This document shows, piece after piece, positions 20,650 to 30,062 of a DNA stretch of 62,399 bases (positions are counted from its first letter, which is position 1; each line of letters begins with the position of its first letter). The notes under the pieces are model-generated. The model was not told where the DNA came from. It was given only the letters and a program-made list of their open reading frames with translations, and did no database searches. The stretch spans positions 1 through 62,399 of the forward strand of contig NZ_ATVP01000012.1 in the NCBI RefSeq assembly GCF_000420785.1. The letters run 5' to 3'. The translations under genes were made by a program, and so were the position numbers. The stretch is from Streptococcus hyovaginalis DSM 12219 (GTDB lineage: Bacteria; Bacillota; Bacilli; Lactobacillales; Streptococcaceae).

Positions 20650-21135
20650 ATGGAAACTAGATTATATGATTTTGAAGAAATAAAATTAAATCCATTACCC
20701 GATTGGGGACAATTGCCTGAATTGGACTTGTATTTAGATCAGGTATTGTATTATGTCAATAAAGTTAGCCAGACGCCTTTGAACCGCGATCGAAAAGGTG
20801 TAACAGCTGCGATGGTTAATAATTATGTCAAAAATGGTCATCTTGATAAACCCATCAAGAAAAAGTATCAGCGTCATCACCTGGCGCGTTTGATTGCAAT
20901 TGCTTTTTTGAAAAATGTGTTTAGCTTGCAAGAAGTTGGGGAGACACTGTCCGTTTTAAGAAAAGACTATTCCTCTGAAGAGCTTTATCACTTTTTTGTA
21001 GTTGGTATGAGCGAAGAAACAAGTACGATTCCCGAAGTGATTCATTACTCATGTTTAGCGATCAAGACATACTATAAAGCACGTTTGTTGACTTTAGAAA
21101 TGGGAGGGGCTGTCAATAATGAATCAAACCTTTAA
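20650..21135 (+). CDS. DUF1836 family putative DNA-binding protein
   Basis: The 161-residue product matches DUF1836, a family with a MerR-like helix-turn-helix seen here in VTAAMVNNYVKNGHLDKPIK followed by YQRHHLARLIAI. Targets are unknown. There is no Shine-Dalgarno, and the -10 element ends 6 bases before the ATG, so the mRNA is probably leaderless. A GTG at 20629 lies upstream of the predicted transcription start and is unlikely. The gene overlaps the hemolysin III gene by 17 bases, which suggests the two work or are regulated together. Confidence 0.8.
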   Translation: METRLYDFEEIKLNPLPDWGQLPELDLYLDQVLYYVNKVSQTPLNRDRKGVTAAMVNNYVKNGHLDKPIKKKYQRHHLARLIAIAFLKNVFSLQEVGETLSVLRKDYSSEELYHFFVVGMSEETSTIPEVIHYSCLAIKTYYKARLLTLEMGGAVNNESNL

Positions 21136-21769
21136 ATTGAGTAATCCGCTATCTTTTGGGGAGGAAGTTGCTAATACGGTGACGCATGGCATCGGTGCTT
21201 TGGGGATGTTGGCGCTTCTGCCGGTTACGGCAGTTTATGCTTTTCAACGTTACGATGTGACAGCGGTTGTGGGAATGTCTATTTTTGTCATTAGTTTGTT
21301 TTTGATGTTTTTATCATCTACTGTATACCACTCAATGGCTTATGGTACGCCGCAAAAATACATTTTGCGTATCATTGATCATAGTATGATTTACATCGCT
21401 ATTGCAGGCTCTTATACTCCAGTAGCCTTATCTCTTGTAGGAGGATGGTTAGGGATAGTCATCATTATTTTGCAGTGGGGTGTAACCGTATTTGGCATTT
21501 TATACAAAATCTTTGCAAGAAACATCAATGAACGCTTTAGTCTTATCCTGTATTTATTGATGGGCTGGTTGGTTGTTTTTATTCTTCCGGCGATTATCAA
21601 GGAAACGACAGTCGTTTTCGGGCTGTTGATGCTGGCAGGTGGTTTGGCTTATACGATAGGTGCTTTCTTTTATGCTAAAAAGAAACCTTATTTTCACATG
21701 ATTTGGCATCTCTTTATTCTCTTGGCATCTACTCTACAATACCTTGCTATTGTTTATTATATGATTTGA
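21119..21769 (+). CDS. Hemolysin III family membrane protein
   Basis: This 216-residue protein has seven predicted membrane helices and the family motifs: NTVTHGIGALG near the N-terminus, SSTVYHSM, and RIIDHSMIYIAIAGSYTP. It belongs to the PAQR/HlyIII superfamily, with histidines that in relatives bind zinc. Despite the name, haemolytic activity is rarely shown. GGAGGGG precedes the ATG, which lies inside the DUF1836 gene, so the pair is translationally coupled. Confidence 0.9.
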   Translation: MNQTFKLSNPLSFGEEVANTVTHGIGALGMLALLPVTAVYAFQRYDVTAVVGMSIFVISLFLMFLSSTVYHSMAYGTPQKYILRIIDHSMIYIAIAGSYTPVALSLVGGWLGIVIIILQWGVTVFGILYKIFARNINERFSLILYLLMGWLVVFILPAIIKETTVVFGLLMLAGGLAYTIGAFFYAKKKPYFHMIWHLFILLASTLQYLAIVYYMI

Positions 21770-21819
21770 ACTGTTGGAGATGATTTTAATTGGTAGGGAG
21801 TAGCAGTACGTATGGTAAA

Positions 21820-21925
21820 TATAGTCAAATGAATTAACTTTCAGACAAGGAACTGAGACGCGGACAGTACTTGAGTACGGCAAGTCGAAAGTAACGATGT
21901 ATCAAAGTTAATTCAAAAGACTATA
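21820..21925. repeat. MITE-like element with terminal inverted repeats
   Basis: The ends TATAGTC-AAAT-GAATTAACTTT and AAAGTTAATTC-AAAA-GACTATA are perfect inverted repeats apart from the 4-base spacer. The inside holds further small palindromes, for example GTACTTGAGTAC at 21867-21878. There is no coding potential. I believe similar elements are scattered through streptococcal genomes, but cannot check this here. Confidence 0.7.
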
Positions 21926-22136
21926 CTTTAACGCGTTCATAACATTCTAGAGCCCGGAGCCCATCCTGTCTCTTTTTTAGTCCTCAAATCGGCACCTTAG
22001 GCAGTTGCTGATAGTCAAAGCGATTCTCTTTTTTGGATGGGGTGTGCCTTTTTTATCTTGGTGTGAGACAAGTCTTGGTTATCAAGGATAAGAGAGGGCA
22101 CATTTATGAAAGAGGACCAGGCTAACTTTAAAAGAC

Positions 22137-22152
22137 GATGAAAGCGCTTGAT
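22137..22152 (+). promoter_or_regulatory. Possible CcpA (cre) site
   Basis: ATGAAAGCGCTTGATA matches the cre core TGNAANCGNWNNCW except for the late C. It lies about 65 bases upstream of the aldo/keto reductase pseudogene. Confidence 0.35.
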
Positions 22153-22216
22153 AACAACTGGGTTCGTAGGGGATAATGGTAATGTTATCTAGAATTCAGT
22201 CCAGGAGGTTATCATC

Positions 22217-23175
22217 ATGGAGTATCTTAAGTTAGGTCAAACAGGTCTGGAGGTTTCGAAGTTATGTGTGGGGTGCATGAGTTTTGGAGATGTTAGTAAA
22301 GGCTTTCATTCGGGGTGGCTCTTGGATGAAGTAGCTAGTCAGAAAATCATTAAAAAAGCACTCGATGTGGGGATTAATTTTTTTGATACTGCTAATAGCT
22401 ATGCGGAAGGTACTAGTGAAGAATACTTAGGGCGTGCTCTAAAGGCGTTTGCAAATCGTGACGAGGTTGTTATTGCTACTAAGATTTTCTTTGGTGATGG
22501 GCACTCTGATAGTCCAAACACAAAGGGCTTATCGCGCAAGGCGATCTTTAATCATGTAGATGCCAGTTTGAAACGTCTGGGGACAGACTATATTGACATT
22601 CTGTATATTCATCGTTGGGATTATGATACCCCCATTGAAGAGACTATGGCAGTATTAAATGATTTGGTGCGTCTGCTATGTATGCCTGGCAGTTTCAAAA
22701 AGCACAGTATGTGGCTGAAAAAAATGGCTGGACAAGATTTTCAGTTATGCAAAATCACTACAATATGCTTTACCGCGAAGATGAGCGAGAAATGATCCCA
22801 TTTTGTCAAGATATGGGAGTTGCTCTAGTGCCTTACAGTTCTTTAGCGGCTGGGCGAATTGTCCGCGATTGGACTGCTGATACCGCTCGGAGTAAGACGG
22901 ATCAAATTGCACATGCCAAATACGATGCCACTGAGGAGCAAGATCGTGCAATTGTAGCACGGGTAGCAGAATTGGCTGAACAAAAAGGTGTTTCTAGAGC
23001 ACAAATTGCCTTGGCTTGGTTGTGGCAAAAGGGCATTCACTCGCCGATTGTTGAGGTAACCAAGGAGAAATACTTGGATGATTTCATGGGAGCCTTTGAT
23101 GTTATTTTAAGTGCCGATGAGATAGCTTATCTAGATGACTTGTACCAACCACATAACATTGTTGGGGCCTTGTAA
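22217..23175 (+). pseudogene. Aldo/keto reductase, frame broken by a small deletion
   Basis: The first frame (22217-22795) begins MEYLKLGQTGLEVSKLCVGC and carries the catalytic region NFFDTANSYAEGTSEEYLGRA, the lysine in ATKIF and the IHRWD histidine. After NDLVR near 22673 the frame turns to nonsense, while the homologous sequence continues in another frame as SAMYAWQFQKAQYVAEKNG through to 23175. The usual linking segment (about nine residues, AGKVRYIGA-like) is missing, so a deletion of roughly 28 bases both removed it and shifted the frame. A complete NADPH-dependent oxidoreductase of about 330 residues would have been encoded. The ribosome site is intact. Confidence 0.88.
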
Positions 23176-23291
23176 GCTTGCCATAACACTGGAAACGAAT
23201 GCGATGCCTGAAAGGATGATTTGCTAACACGTCCTAATGTTTTGAAGTTACTCTGAAATGGCTTGCTGAGTAATTTGGAGTTGGCGATCAA

Positions 23292-23550
23292 TTAAGCAGC
23301 CTTCGCAGCAGCTGCAGTATCATTTTTATCAGAGTCTAAAGCGCCGAGTAAGGAGGTGCACTCTATTAGTTTCCTCCTTGACTGATTAGCCAACTTTTGA
23401 GAATTTTCAATCACTTTTTTAAAAGACTTTTCTTAATCGTATCCTAAGGGGCAGGGTTTTAATACCAGCTCCTTTTTGATTTCAACAAGCGATTGTTGGG
23501 GCATTTTGTCTCTAATTGAACATCCTAATTTTATTCTTTGTTCAAGGGTG
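23292..23550 (-). pseudogene. Unidentified coding relic with one in-frame stop
   Basis: One minus-strand frame reads NTLEQRIKLGCSIRDKMPQQ and onward to a stop, then stays open in the same frame (EKSFKKVIENSQKLANQS, later LLGALDSDKNDTAAAAKAA) to a final stop at 23292. That is about 80 codons of protein-like sequence interrupted by a single TAA. I do not recognise the family. It could also be chance. Confidence 0.35.
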
Positions 23551-23721
23551 TTTTAGAAGTGTTTGTAGTATTAAGTGGGTAAAATGTCTGAGTCACCTCA
23601 TAAAGAATTATACTTTGATGGAGTGTTTCCCTTCTCTATGAGTAGACGTATGTTTGTTATGGCCTCTGTTGTCTTTGTGGGCTGAATTTAGAAGATACTT
23701 TCTGACCTATCATTTAAAAAA

Positions 23722-23730
23722 TGGTATAAT
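23722..23730 (+). promoter_or_regulatory. Extended -10 promoter of the xseA operon
   Basis: TGgTATAAT ends 38 bases before the xseA ATG; GAAAGGAATCAG provides the ribosome site. Confidence 0.65.
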
Positions 23731-23768
23731 GTATAAAGAATTTTGCATAAAAACAAGAAAGGAATCAG

Positions 23769-25097
23769 ATGGCGGATTATCTTACCGTTAGTCATTTAAC
23801 GAAGTATCTTAAATTAAAGTTTGACCGAGATCCTTATTTGGAACGCGTCTATCTGACAGGCCAAGTTTCGAACTTCCGTCGTCGCCCTAATCATCAGTAT
23901 TTTTCCCTAAAGGATGAAGGTGCTGTTATTCACGCGACTATGTGGGCAGGTTCCTTTAAAAAATTGGGATTTGATTTGGAAGAAGGCTTGAAAATCAATG
24001 TTATTGGCCGGGTGCAGCTGTATGAGCCTAGTGGCACTTATTCCATTATCATTGAAAAAGCGGAACCAGATGGGATTGGCGCCTTGGCTTTACAGTTTGA
24101 GCAACTTAAGAAAAAGCTGAGCGCAGCCGGTTATTTTGCAGAGCAGCATAAGCAGACTCTGCCTCAATTTCCGAAAAAAATTGGTGTGGTAACGAGTGTC
24201 AGTGGCGCCGTTATTCGCGATATTATAACAACAGTGTCCAGGCGCTTTCCAGGTGTCGAAATCTTAGTATTTCCAACTAAGGTTCAAGGCGAAGGGGCTG
24301 CTAAAGATATTGTTCAAAATATTAGACTAGCCAACCAAAGAGCTGACTTAGACTTACTTATTGTCGGTCGAGGAGGGGGTTCTATCGAGGATCTCTGGGC
24401 TTTTAATGAGGAGAGTGTTGTAGAGGCTATCTTTGAATCGCGTCTACCGATTATTTCCAGTGTGGGGCATGAAACTGACACAACCCTGGCTGATTTTGTA
24501 GCGGACAAGCGTGCTGCAACACCGACAGCAGCTGCGGAGTTAGCCACTCCTGTTAGTAAGGCGGACTTACTCGTTTGGATTGGCGAACGTCAACAGAGGA
24601 CTTATCAAGCTAGCTTGCAACGTTTAAGGTGGTATGGTCAGCGTTTAGAAAAACTGGAGCAATCCGTCATTTTTAGGCAGCCAGAACGGCTTTATGATGG
24701 TTTTTTGCAAAAACTGGATCATTTGACCAGTCGTTTGAACCAAGAAGTGGCTAAGCAGGTCGGAGAAGCGCGTCAAAGAGAGCGACTCCTGTCGCAACGT
24801 TTATTGACTCTGGGACTTTCTCAAAAGGTTGAGGGCAATAAAGACAAGTTAACCAGTTTGCAGCGACTATTAATGTCCAGCATGACAAGTCTTTATGACA
24901 GCAAGGTTAGCCGCTTGGAAAAAGCCCAGGAGGCCCTGATGTCGCTGGATACTAAGAGGATTGTCGCGCGTGGTTATGCTATTGTGGAAAAAGAGGGGAG
25001 ACCAGTTACCAGCGTTAGTGATGTGCAAGATGGTGACACTCTTAACATTGCGATGAAAGATGGTCACATAGAAGTAGAGGTAAAAAATGCCAAATAA
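23769..25097 (+). CDS. xseA: Exodeoxyribonuclease VII large subunit
   Basis: XseA is the catalytic subunit of ExoVII, which degrades single-stranded DNA in both directions. The 442-residue product has an N-terminal OB fold (about 5-100, [20 protein letters not shown]), the catalytic domain with [28 protein letters not shown] and [17 protein letters not shown], and a long coiled coil that binds XseB. xseB overlaps its end by 11 bases. It opens a tightly packed run through recN. Confidence 0.96.
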   Translation: MADYLTVSHLTKYLKLKFDRDPYLERVYLTGQVSNFRRRPNHQYFSLKDEGAVIHATMWAGSFKKLGFDLEEGLKINVIGRVQLYEPSGTYSIIIEKAEPDGIGALALQFEQLKKKLSAAGYFAEQHKQTLPQFPKKIGVVTSVSGAVIRDIITTVSRRFPGVEILVFPTKVQGEGAAKDIVQNIRLANQRADLDLLIVGRGGGSIEDLWAFNEESVVEAIFESRLPIISSVGHETDTTLADFVADKRAATPTAAAELATPVSKADLLVWIGERQQRTYQASLQRLRWYGQRLEKLEQSVIFRQPERLYDGFLQKLDHLTSRLNQEVAKQVGEARQRERLLSQRLLTLGLSQKVEGNKDKLTSLQRLLMSSMTSLYDSKVSRLEKAQEALMSLDTKRIVARGYAIVEKEGRPVTSVSDVQDGDTLNIAMKDGHIEVEVKNAK

Positions 25098-25305
25098 GCA
25101 AAAAACATTTGAGGAAAATTTAAATGATTTAGAGACAATTGTTGCCCAATTAGAGGGTGGTGATGTGCCGTTGGAAAAAGCTATTGAGCAGTTTCAAAAA
25201 GGCATGACATTGTCTAAAGAATTACAAAAAACCTTACAGGATGCGGAAAAAACCTTGGTGAAGGTGATGCAGCCTGATGGTAGTGAAGTGGAAATGGATA
25301 TCTAA
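25087..25305 (+). CDS. xseB: Exodeoxyribonuclease VII small subunit
   Basis: This 72-residue helical protein wraps the XseA coiled coil to complete ExoVII. The family pattern [16 protein letters not shown] followed by [16 protein letters not shown] is clear, and the length is normal. It overlaps xseA by 11 bases and shares its final base with the ispA start codon, so translation is coupled on both sides. Confidence 0.94.
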   Translation: MPNKQKTFEENLNDLETIVAQLEGGDVPLEKAIEQFQKGMTLSKELQKTLQDAEKTLVKVMQPDGSEVEMDI

Positions 25306-26201
25306 TGGATAAATTTAGCTTAATTAGCCAGGCCATAGAGCGTTATTACGAAAGTCAAGGAAGGGTTTCTGATGAGCTTGTTAAAGCGATTCTCTATTCG
25401 ATTGAAGGTGGTGGAAAGCGGATTCGTCCGATCTTATTGCTGACGCTTTTGGAGGGGTTTGGCCTTTCCATGACGCAATGCCATTTAGATGTCGCTGCGG
25501 CTCTTGAAATGATTCATACTGGAAGCTTGATTCACGATGATTTGCCGGCGATGGATGATGATGACTACCGTCGTGGGCGTTTAACGAGTCACAAAAAGTT
25601 CGATGAAGCAACAGCCATTTTAGCAGCGGACTCCCTTTTTTTAGATGCGCCTTCACTGATTGTTGAAACGGCTTTGCCATCTGATGTTAAAATACAACTC
25701 ATTCAACTCTTATCACGTTTTTCAGGTACTTTTGGTATGGTTGGTGGTCAGATGTTAGACATGAAAGGTGAGGGGAAGTCCCTGAACTTGGAACAAATCC
25801 AAGCTATTCATGCTAATAAAACAGGGGCTTTATTGACCTTCCCTTTTCTCGCGGCGGGTTACATCGCCCAACAGCCTGATGGTGTGCTTGATCAGTTAAA
25901 ACAGGTGGGGCAGTTGGTCGGATTGGCTTTTCAAATCCGCGATGATATTTTAGATGTGACAGCGGATTTTGACGCTTTAGGAAAGACACCTGGTAAAGAT
26001 GTATCTGCCCAAAAATCTACTTATCCAGCATTGATAGGTCTTGAGCAGTCTCATGAGTTATTGGAAAATTCATTAGACCAAGCGATTGCTATCTTGAGAG
26101 GGTTGGAGATGGAAACGGTCTTCCAGTCACAGGAAATGATAAAAATGATAGAAAGGTTACGACTTCATGCCCAAGGAAAGAGTGGATGTGCTAGCTTATA
26201 A
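25305..26201 (+). CDS. ispA: Polyprenyl (farnesyl) diphosphate synthase
   Basis: The enzyme condenses IPP with allylic diphosphates to make farnesyl diphosphate, the precursor of undecaprenyl phosphate for wall synthesis. The 298-residue product has the first aspartate-rich motif in HDDLPAMDDDDYRRG (about residues 82-96), the second in FQIRDDILDVTADFD, and GGKRIRP near residue 27. The C-terminus runs 35 bases into tlyA and is slightly longer than usual. All catalytic aspartates are present. Confidence 0.93.
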   Translation: MDKFSLISQAIERYYESQGRVSDELVKAILYSIEGGGKRIRPILLLTLLEGFGLSMTQCHLDVAAALEMIHTGSLIHDDLPAMDDDDYRRGRLTSHKKFDEATAILAADSLFLDAPSLIVETALPSDVKIQLIQLLSRFSGTFGMVGGQMLDMKGEGKSLNLEQIQAIHANKTGALLTFPFLAAGYIAQQPDGVLDQLKQVGQLVGLAFQIRDDILDVTADFDALGKTPGKDVSAQKSTYPALIGLEQSHELLENSLDQAIAILRGLEMETVFQSQEMIKMIERLRLHAQGKSGCASL

Positions 26202-27003
26202 ACAGGGGCTTTTTGACACCCGTGAGCAAGCCAAACGTGGCGTTATGGCCGGTTTAGTCGTCAATGTCATCAATGGGGAGCGTTATGATAAGCCAGGTGA
26301 GAAGATTGACCAGGCAACGGAGTTGAAATTAAAAGGTGAAAAGCTCAAATATGTGAGCCGCGGTGGCCTAAAACTTGAAAAAGCTTTAACCACCTTTGAG
26401 ATCAATGCTGACAACAAACTGGCTATTGACATCGGTGCTTCAACAGGAGGCTTTACAGATGTTCTGTTACAAAATGGTGCACGTTTGGTTTACGCAGTAG
26501 ATGTCGGCACCAATCAGCTAGTCTGGAAGTTACGTCAAGATGATCGTGTACGCTCTATGGAGCAATATAATTTTCGCTATGCGGATCCGAAAGATTTTCT
26601 AGAAGGTAGCCCAGAATTAGCTAGTATTGATGTGAGTTTTATATCCTTGAACCTTATTTTACCGGCTCTTTCTGCTATTTTAGTGGATCATGGAGATGTG
26701 GTTGCCTTGGTAAAGCCACAGTTTGAGGCTGGACGTGACCAGATTGGTAAAAATGGTATTGTCAAAGACAAGAGCATTCACGAGAAAGTTTTGAGAGAAG
26801 TCACATCTTTTGCACTGAATTACGGATTTACAGTTAAGGGACTCACTTTTTCACCAATTCAAGGTGGCCACGGGAATATTGAATTTTTAGCACATTTAGT
26901 GAAGTCGGATGTTCCTGAAAATTTAGTGTCACATCTTATTGAGGAAGTAGTGCGACAATCACACGAGGAATTTAAAAAACATGAGGAAAACGGAACGGCT
27001 TGA
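26167..27003 (+). CDS. tlyA: TlyA family rRNA 2'-O-methyltransferase / hemolysin-like
   Basis: TlyA-type proteins join an S4 RNA-binding domain to an FtsJ-like methyltransferase and in some bacteria methylate rRNA cytidines. The 278-residue product shows S4 (about 5-65, RVDVLAYKQGLFDTREQAKRG) and the SAM motif LAIDIGASTGGFTDVLL (about 82-98). KPQFEAGR and the GGHGNIEFL tail are conserved. It overlaps ispA by 35 bases and argR by 23 bases. The xse-ispA-tlyA-argR-recN order is common in Firmicutes. Confidence 0.92.
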   Translation: MPKERVDVLAYKQGLFDTREQAKRGVMAGLVVNVINGERYDKPGEKIDQATELKLKGEKLKYVSRGGLKLEKALTTFEINADNKLAIDIGASTGGFTDVLLQNGARLVYAVDVGTNQLVWKLRQDDRVRSMEQYNFRYADPKDFLEGSPELASIDVSFISLNLILPALSAILVDHGDVVALVKPQFEAGRDQIGKNGIVKDKSIHEKVLREVTSFALNYGFTVKGLTFSPIQGGHGNIEFLAHLVKSDVPENLVSHLIEEVVRQSHEEFKKHEENGTA

Positions 27004-27448
27004 TTTAATTCGAAAAATTGTTAGTGAGCAAGATATCGAGACGCAACAGGAACTTGTTGCGATTTTAAAAGATAACGGGGTTGTGGTTACGCAGGCGACT
27101 ATTTCGCGTGATATTGATACTATCGGTATCATCAAGGTAAAAAACAACCGTGGCGGCTATGTATACGGTTTGTCATCAGAGGCAGCAAAACGCTACATGA
27201 GTCCTCTTCAGAGAGCTTCAGAAGACATTCTTTCTTTGTCAAGAGGAAATCATTTTAATGAGCACTTGTTGCATTTTTCTGTAGTGCCTGGATCGACAAA
27301 ATACTTAAAACGCTTAATTTTAGAAGAGTTCTCTTCGGGTATTTTTAGTTTAATTGTTGATGACGACAGTTTGCTATTGGTAGCGCAGTCGCCAGATGAT
27401 GCCAGTGCCCTATACGAGACTTTTGACCATTGGATTAAAAAGAAATAG
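26981..27448 (+). CDS. argR: Arginine repressor ArgR/AhrC
   Basis: ArgR controls arginine synthesis and catabolism, binding DNA as a hexamer with arginine as corepressor. The 155-residue product has the winged helix-turn-helix (about 1-70; VVVTQATISRDIDTIGIIKV) and the C-terminal oligomerisation and arginine-binding domain containing SGIFSLIVDDDSLLLVAQS. Streptococci usually carry several paralogues, so this one may be the recN-linked AhrC type. It begins inside tlyA and recN follows after 9 bases. Confidence 0.92.
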   Translation: MRKTERLDLIRKIVSEQDIETQQELVAILKDNGVVVTQATISRDIDTIGIIKVKNNRGGYVYGLSSEAAKRYMSPLQRASEDILSLSRGNHFNEHLLHFSVVPGSTKYLKRLILEEFSSGIFSLIVDDDSLLLVAQSPDDASALYETFDHWIKKK

Positions 27449-27457
27449 AGGATTGTC

Positions 27458-29116
27458 ATGTTATTAGAAATTTCCATAAAAAACTTTGCGATCATTGAGG
27501 AGATTTCATTAACCTTTGATAATGGTATGACCGTTTTGACGGGTGAGACGGGAGCCGGTAAATCCATTATCATTGATGCTATGAATATGATGTTGGGAGC
27601 GCGTGCTTCTACAGAAGTCATCCGTCGAGGTGAAACCAAAGCTGAAATCGAAGGGCTCTTTTCTGTTGAAAAATCCCCGCATTTAGTGGCTATTTTAGAG
27701 GAAAATGGGATTGATCTAGAAGATGATTTGATTATCAGACGAGACATTTTCCAAAATGGGCGAAGTGTGAGCCGTGTTAATGGTCAAATGGTTAATTTGA
27801 CAACCTTGAAAGCTATAGGGCAGCATTTGGTTGATATCCATGGGCAGCATGATCAAGAAGAGTTGATGAAACCCAGTCTTCACATTCGCATGTTAGATGA
27901 ATTTGGCAATGCTGATTTTCGTGCTATTAAACAGTATTATCAGGCGGTGTTTGAGAACTATCGGCTTTTACGTAAGCGTGTGTTGGAACAGCAACAAAAT
28001 AAGCGCGAACACAAGGCGCGAATTGATATGTTGGCTTTTCAGATAGCTGAAATTGAATCGGCGCATTTGAAGTCGGGTGAAGATGAGAAATTGACTCAAG
28101 AACGTGATAAGTTAATGAATCACAAGCAGATTGCGGACACTCTGGCCAACGCTTATGCCATGCTAGATAATGATAACTTCTCAAGTTTGTCTAATATTCG
28201 GTCTGCGATGAATGATATGGTGACTCTAGAAGAGTTTGACCCTGAATTTAAGGAGTTATCTAGTCATCTCAGTGAGAGCTATTATATTTTAGAAGACGTT
28301 AGTAAGCGCCTAGAAGATATCATTTATCATTTAGATTTTGATGCAGGTTATTTGCAAGCAGTTGAATCGCGTTTAGATACGCTCAATGCCATCACTCGAA
28401 AATATGGGGGCAGTGTTGATGATGTCCTAGATTATTTTGATAATATTACAAAAGAATATAATTTGCTGACTGGTAATGATAGCAATTCTGAGAGTTTGGA
28501 ATCAGATTTGCGCTTGCTTGAAAAAGACTTGCTCAGTTCGGCAGCACGACTGTCACAAGCGCGTCGTGATATTGCATCAGAGCTAGAAAAGGACATTAAG
28601 GCTGAGTTGCAGGATCTCTATATGGAAAAAGCGGATTTTAAAGTGCATTTTTCAAAGGGGAAATTTGGCAAAGAGGGTAATGAGGTGGTTGAATTCTACA
28701 TTTCCACAAATCCTGGAGAAGATTTCAAACCACTTGTAAAAGTTGCTTCAGGTGGAGAATTATCACGTTTAATGCTCGCTATCAAGTCAGCTTTTTCGCG
28801 TAAGGAGGATAAGACCAGTATTGTCTTTGACGAAGTAGATACCGGAGTTTCTGGTCGTGTTGCCCAAGCGATTGCTCAAAAGATCCATAAGATTGGTAGC
28901 AATGGGCAGGTTCTGGCTATCTCACACTTACCACAGGTAATTGCAGCAGCAGACTATCAGTTTTTCATTTCGAAACAAAGCGATGAACATTCGACAGTCT
29001 CAACCGTGCGTTTGTTGACAGATGAAGAGCGTGTGCAGGAAGTTGCGAAGATGATTGCAGGAAGTGATGTTACTCAGACAGCTATTGAGCAAGCCAAGGA
29101 GCTCTTGAAAAAATAG
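27458..29116 (+). CDS. recN: DNA repair protein RecN
   Basis: RecN is an SMC-like ATPase recruited early to double-strand breaks. The 552-residue product starts with Walker A (VLTGETGAGKSIIIDAMNM), has long coiled coils through the middle, and ends with the ABC signature KVASGGELSRLMLA and Walker B SIVFDEVDTGVSGR. All motifs are intact and the length is normal. It ends the xseA run; degV has its own promoter downstream. Confidence 0.97.
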   Translation: MLLEISIKNFAIIEEISLTFDNGMTVLTGETGAGKSIIIDAMNMMLGARASTEVIRRGETKAEIEGLFSVEKSPHLVAILEENGIDLEDDLIIRRDIFQNGRSVSRVNGQMVNLTTLKAIGQHLVDIHGQHDQEELMKPSLHIRMLDEFGNADFRAIKQYYQAVFENYRLLRKRVLEQQQNKREHKARIDMLAFQIAEIESAHLKSGEDEKLTQERDKLMNHKQIADTLANAYAMLDNDNFSSLSNIRSAMNDMVTLEEFDPEFKELSSHLSESYYILEDVSKRLEDIIYHLDFDAGYLQAVESRLDTLNAITRKYGGSVDDVLDYFDNITKEYNLLTGNDSNSESLESDLRLLEKDLLSSAARLSQARRDIASELEKDIKAELQDLYMEKADFKVHFSKGKFGKEGNEVVEFYISTNPGEDFKPLVKVASGGELSRLMLAIKSAFSRKEDKTSIVFDEVDTGVSGRVAQAIAQKIHKIGSNGQVLAISHLPQVIAAADYQFFISKQSDEHSTVSTVRLLTDEERVQEVAKMIAGSDVTQTAIEQAKELLKK

Positions 29117-29181
29117 GCGTTTTTATGATGACCGTTTCGTGCAAGCGTCACCAGAAAACGATTCCTAAAATGCCTGCTTTT

Positions 29182-29190
29182 TGGTATAAT
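29182..29190 (+). promoter_or_regulatory. Extended -10 promoter of degV
   Basis: TGgTATAAT ends about 33 bases before the degV ATG. Confidence 0.6.
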
Positions 29191-29222
29191 AAATAAAAAT
29201 TAAGATTAGAATAGGTTATGAC

Positions 29223-30062
29223 ATGAGCAATATTAGAATTGTGACAGATTCATCGATGACCATTGAAAAAGGTCTAGCGGATAGTTTGGGCATCACAATC
29301 GTTCCTTTGTCTGTGATGATTGATGGTGAACTGTATTCGGATGCTGATTTAAAAGAAGAAGGAAAATTCCTGTCTTTGATGAAACAGGGTAAAAACTTGC
29401 CTAAAACCAGTCAGCCACCTGTTGGTTTATTTGCTGAAGTATATGAAAACTTGATGGCTGATGGCGCAGAACATATCGTATCAATTCATTTGTCCCACTC
29501 GCTATCAGGGACGGTTGAAGCTGCTCGTCAAGGAGCGATGATCGCGGGTGCTCAAGTGACGGTTATCGATTCTAGCTTTACAGATCAGGCTATGAAATTC
29601 CAGGTTGTTGAAGCGGCAAAATTGGCTAAAGAAGGGCGGGATTTGGACTACATTTTGGATAGAGTTGAAAAGGTACGTGAAAAGACAGAACTCTATATTG
29701 GTGTCTCTACTCTGGAAAATTTGGTTAAAGGGGGACGTATCGGCCGTGTAACAGGCTTGTTAAGTTCACTTTTGAATATTCGAGTTGTAATGGAAATGAA
29801 AGATCATGAGCTAAATCCGATTGTCAAAGGTAGAGGTGCCAAAACCTTCGCCAAGTGGTTAGATCACTTTGTGAGTACGATCGGCGATCGATCGATTGCA
29901 GAGATTGGGATTTCTTACGCTGGTCAAAAGGATTTTGCGGTCAGTTTGAGAGATAAGTTACAGCACCTAGTGACCTCAGAGATTCCTGTCTTAGAAACAG
30001 GGTCTATCATTCAAACACATACGGGTGAAGATGCCTTCGCTGTTTTGGTGCGCTATGAATAA
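29223..30062 (+). CDS. DegV family fatty-acid-binding protein
   Basis: DegV/FakB proteins hold a fatty acid for phosphorylation by the kinase FakA, feeding exogenous acyl chains into phospholipids. The 279-residue product begins [17 protein letters not shown], carries the TSQPPVG and [15 protein letters not shown] ligand-site motifs and the GGRIGRVTG block. No FakA gene is in this window. The last 8 bases overlap the SGNH hydrolase gene, suggesting a lipid-related operon. Confidence 0.9.
   Translation: MSNIRIVTDSSMTIEKGLADSLGITIVPLSVMIDGELYSDADLKEEGKFLSLMKQGKNLPKTSQPPVGLFAEVYENLMADGAEHIVSIHLSHSLSGTVEAARQGAMIAGAQVTVIDSSFTDQAMKFQVVEAAKLAKEGRDLDYILDRVEKVREKTELYIGVSTLENLVKGGRIGRVTGLLSSLLNIRVVMEMKDHELNPIVKGRGAKTFAKWLDHFVSTIGDRSIAEIGISYAGQKDFAVSLRDKLQHLVTSEIPVLETGSIIQTHTGEDAFAVLVRYE

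Larger units (their letters stand above)
21770..22216. other. Intergenic stretch with MITE-like element
   Basis: No gene is visible. It contains a 106-bp element with terminal inverted repeats (21820-21925), an unassigned stretch with T-runs (21990-22060) and a CcpA-like site at 22138. A good AGGAGG ribosome site at the end serves the following aldo/keto reductase pseudogene. Confidence 0.6.
23176..23768. other. Gene-free stretch before xseA
   Basis: No intact gene lies in these 593 bases. The minus strand carries a relic described separately (23292-23550). The last 60 bases hold the xseA promoter. Confidence 0.6.

Noticed and set aside
22745..23040. Minus-strand frames in the reductase pseudogene
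   Set aside because: The plus strand has clear aldo/keto reductase homology in both broken frames.
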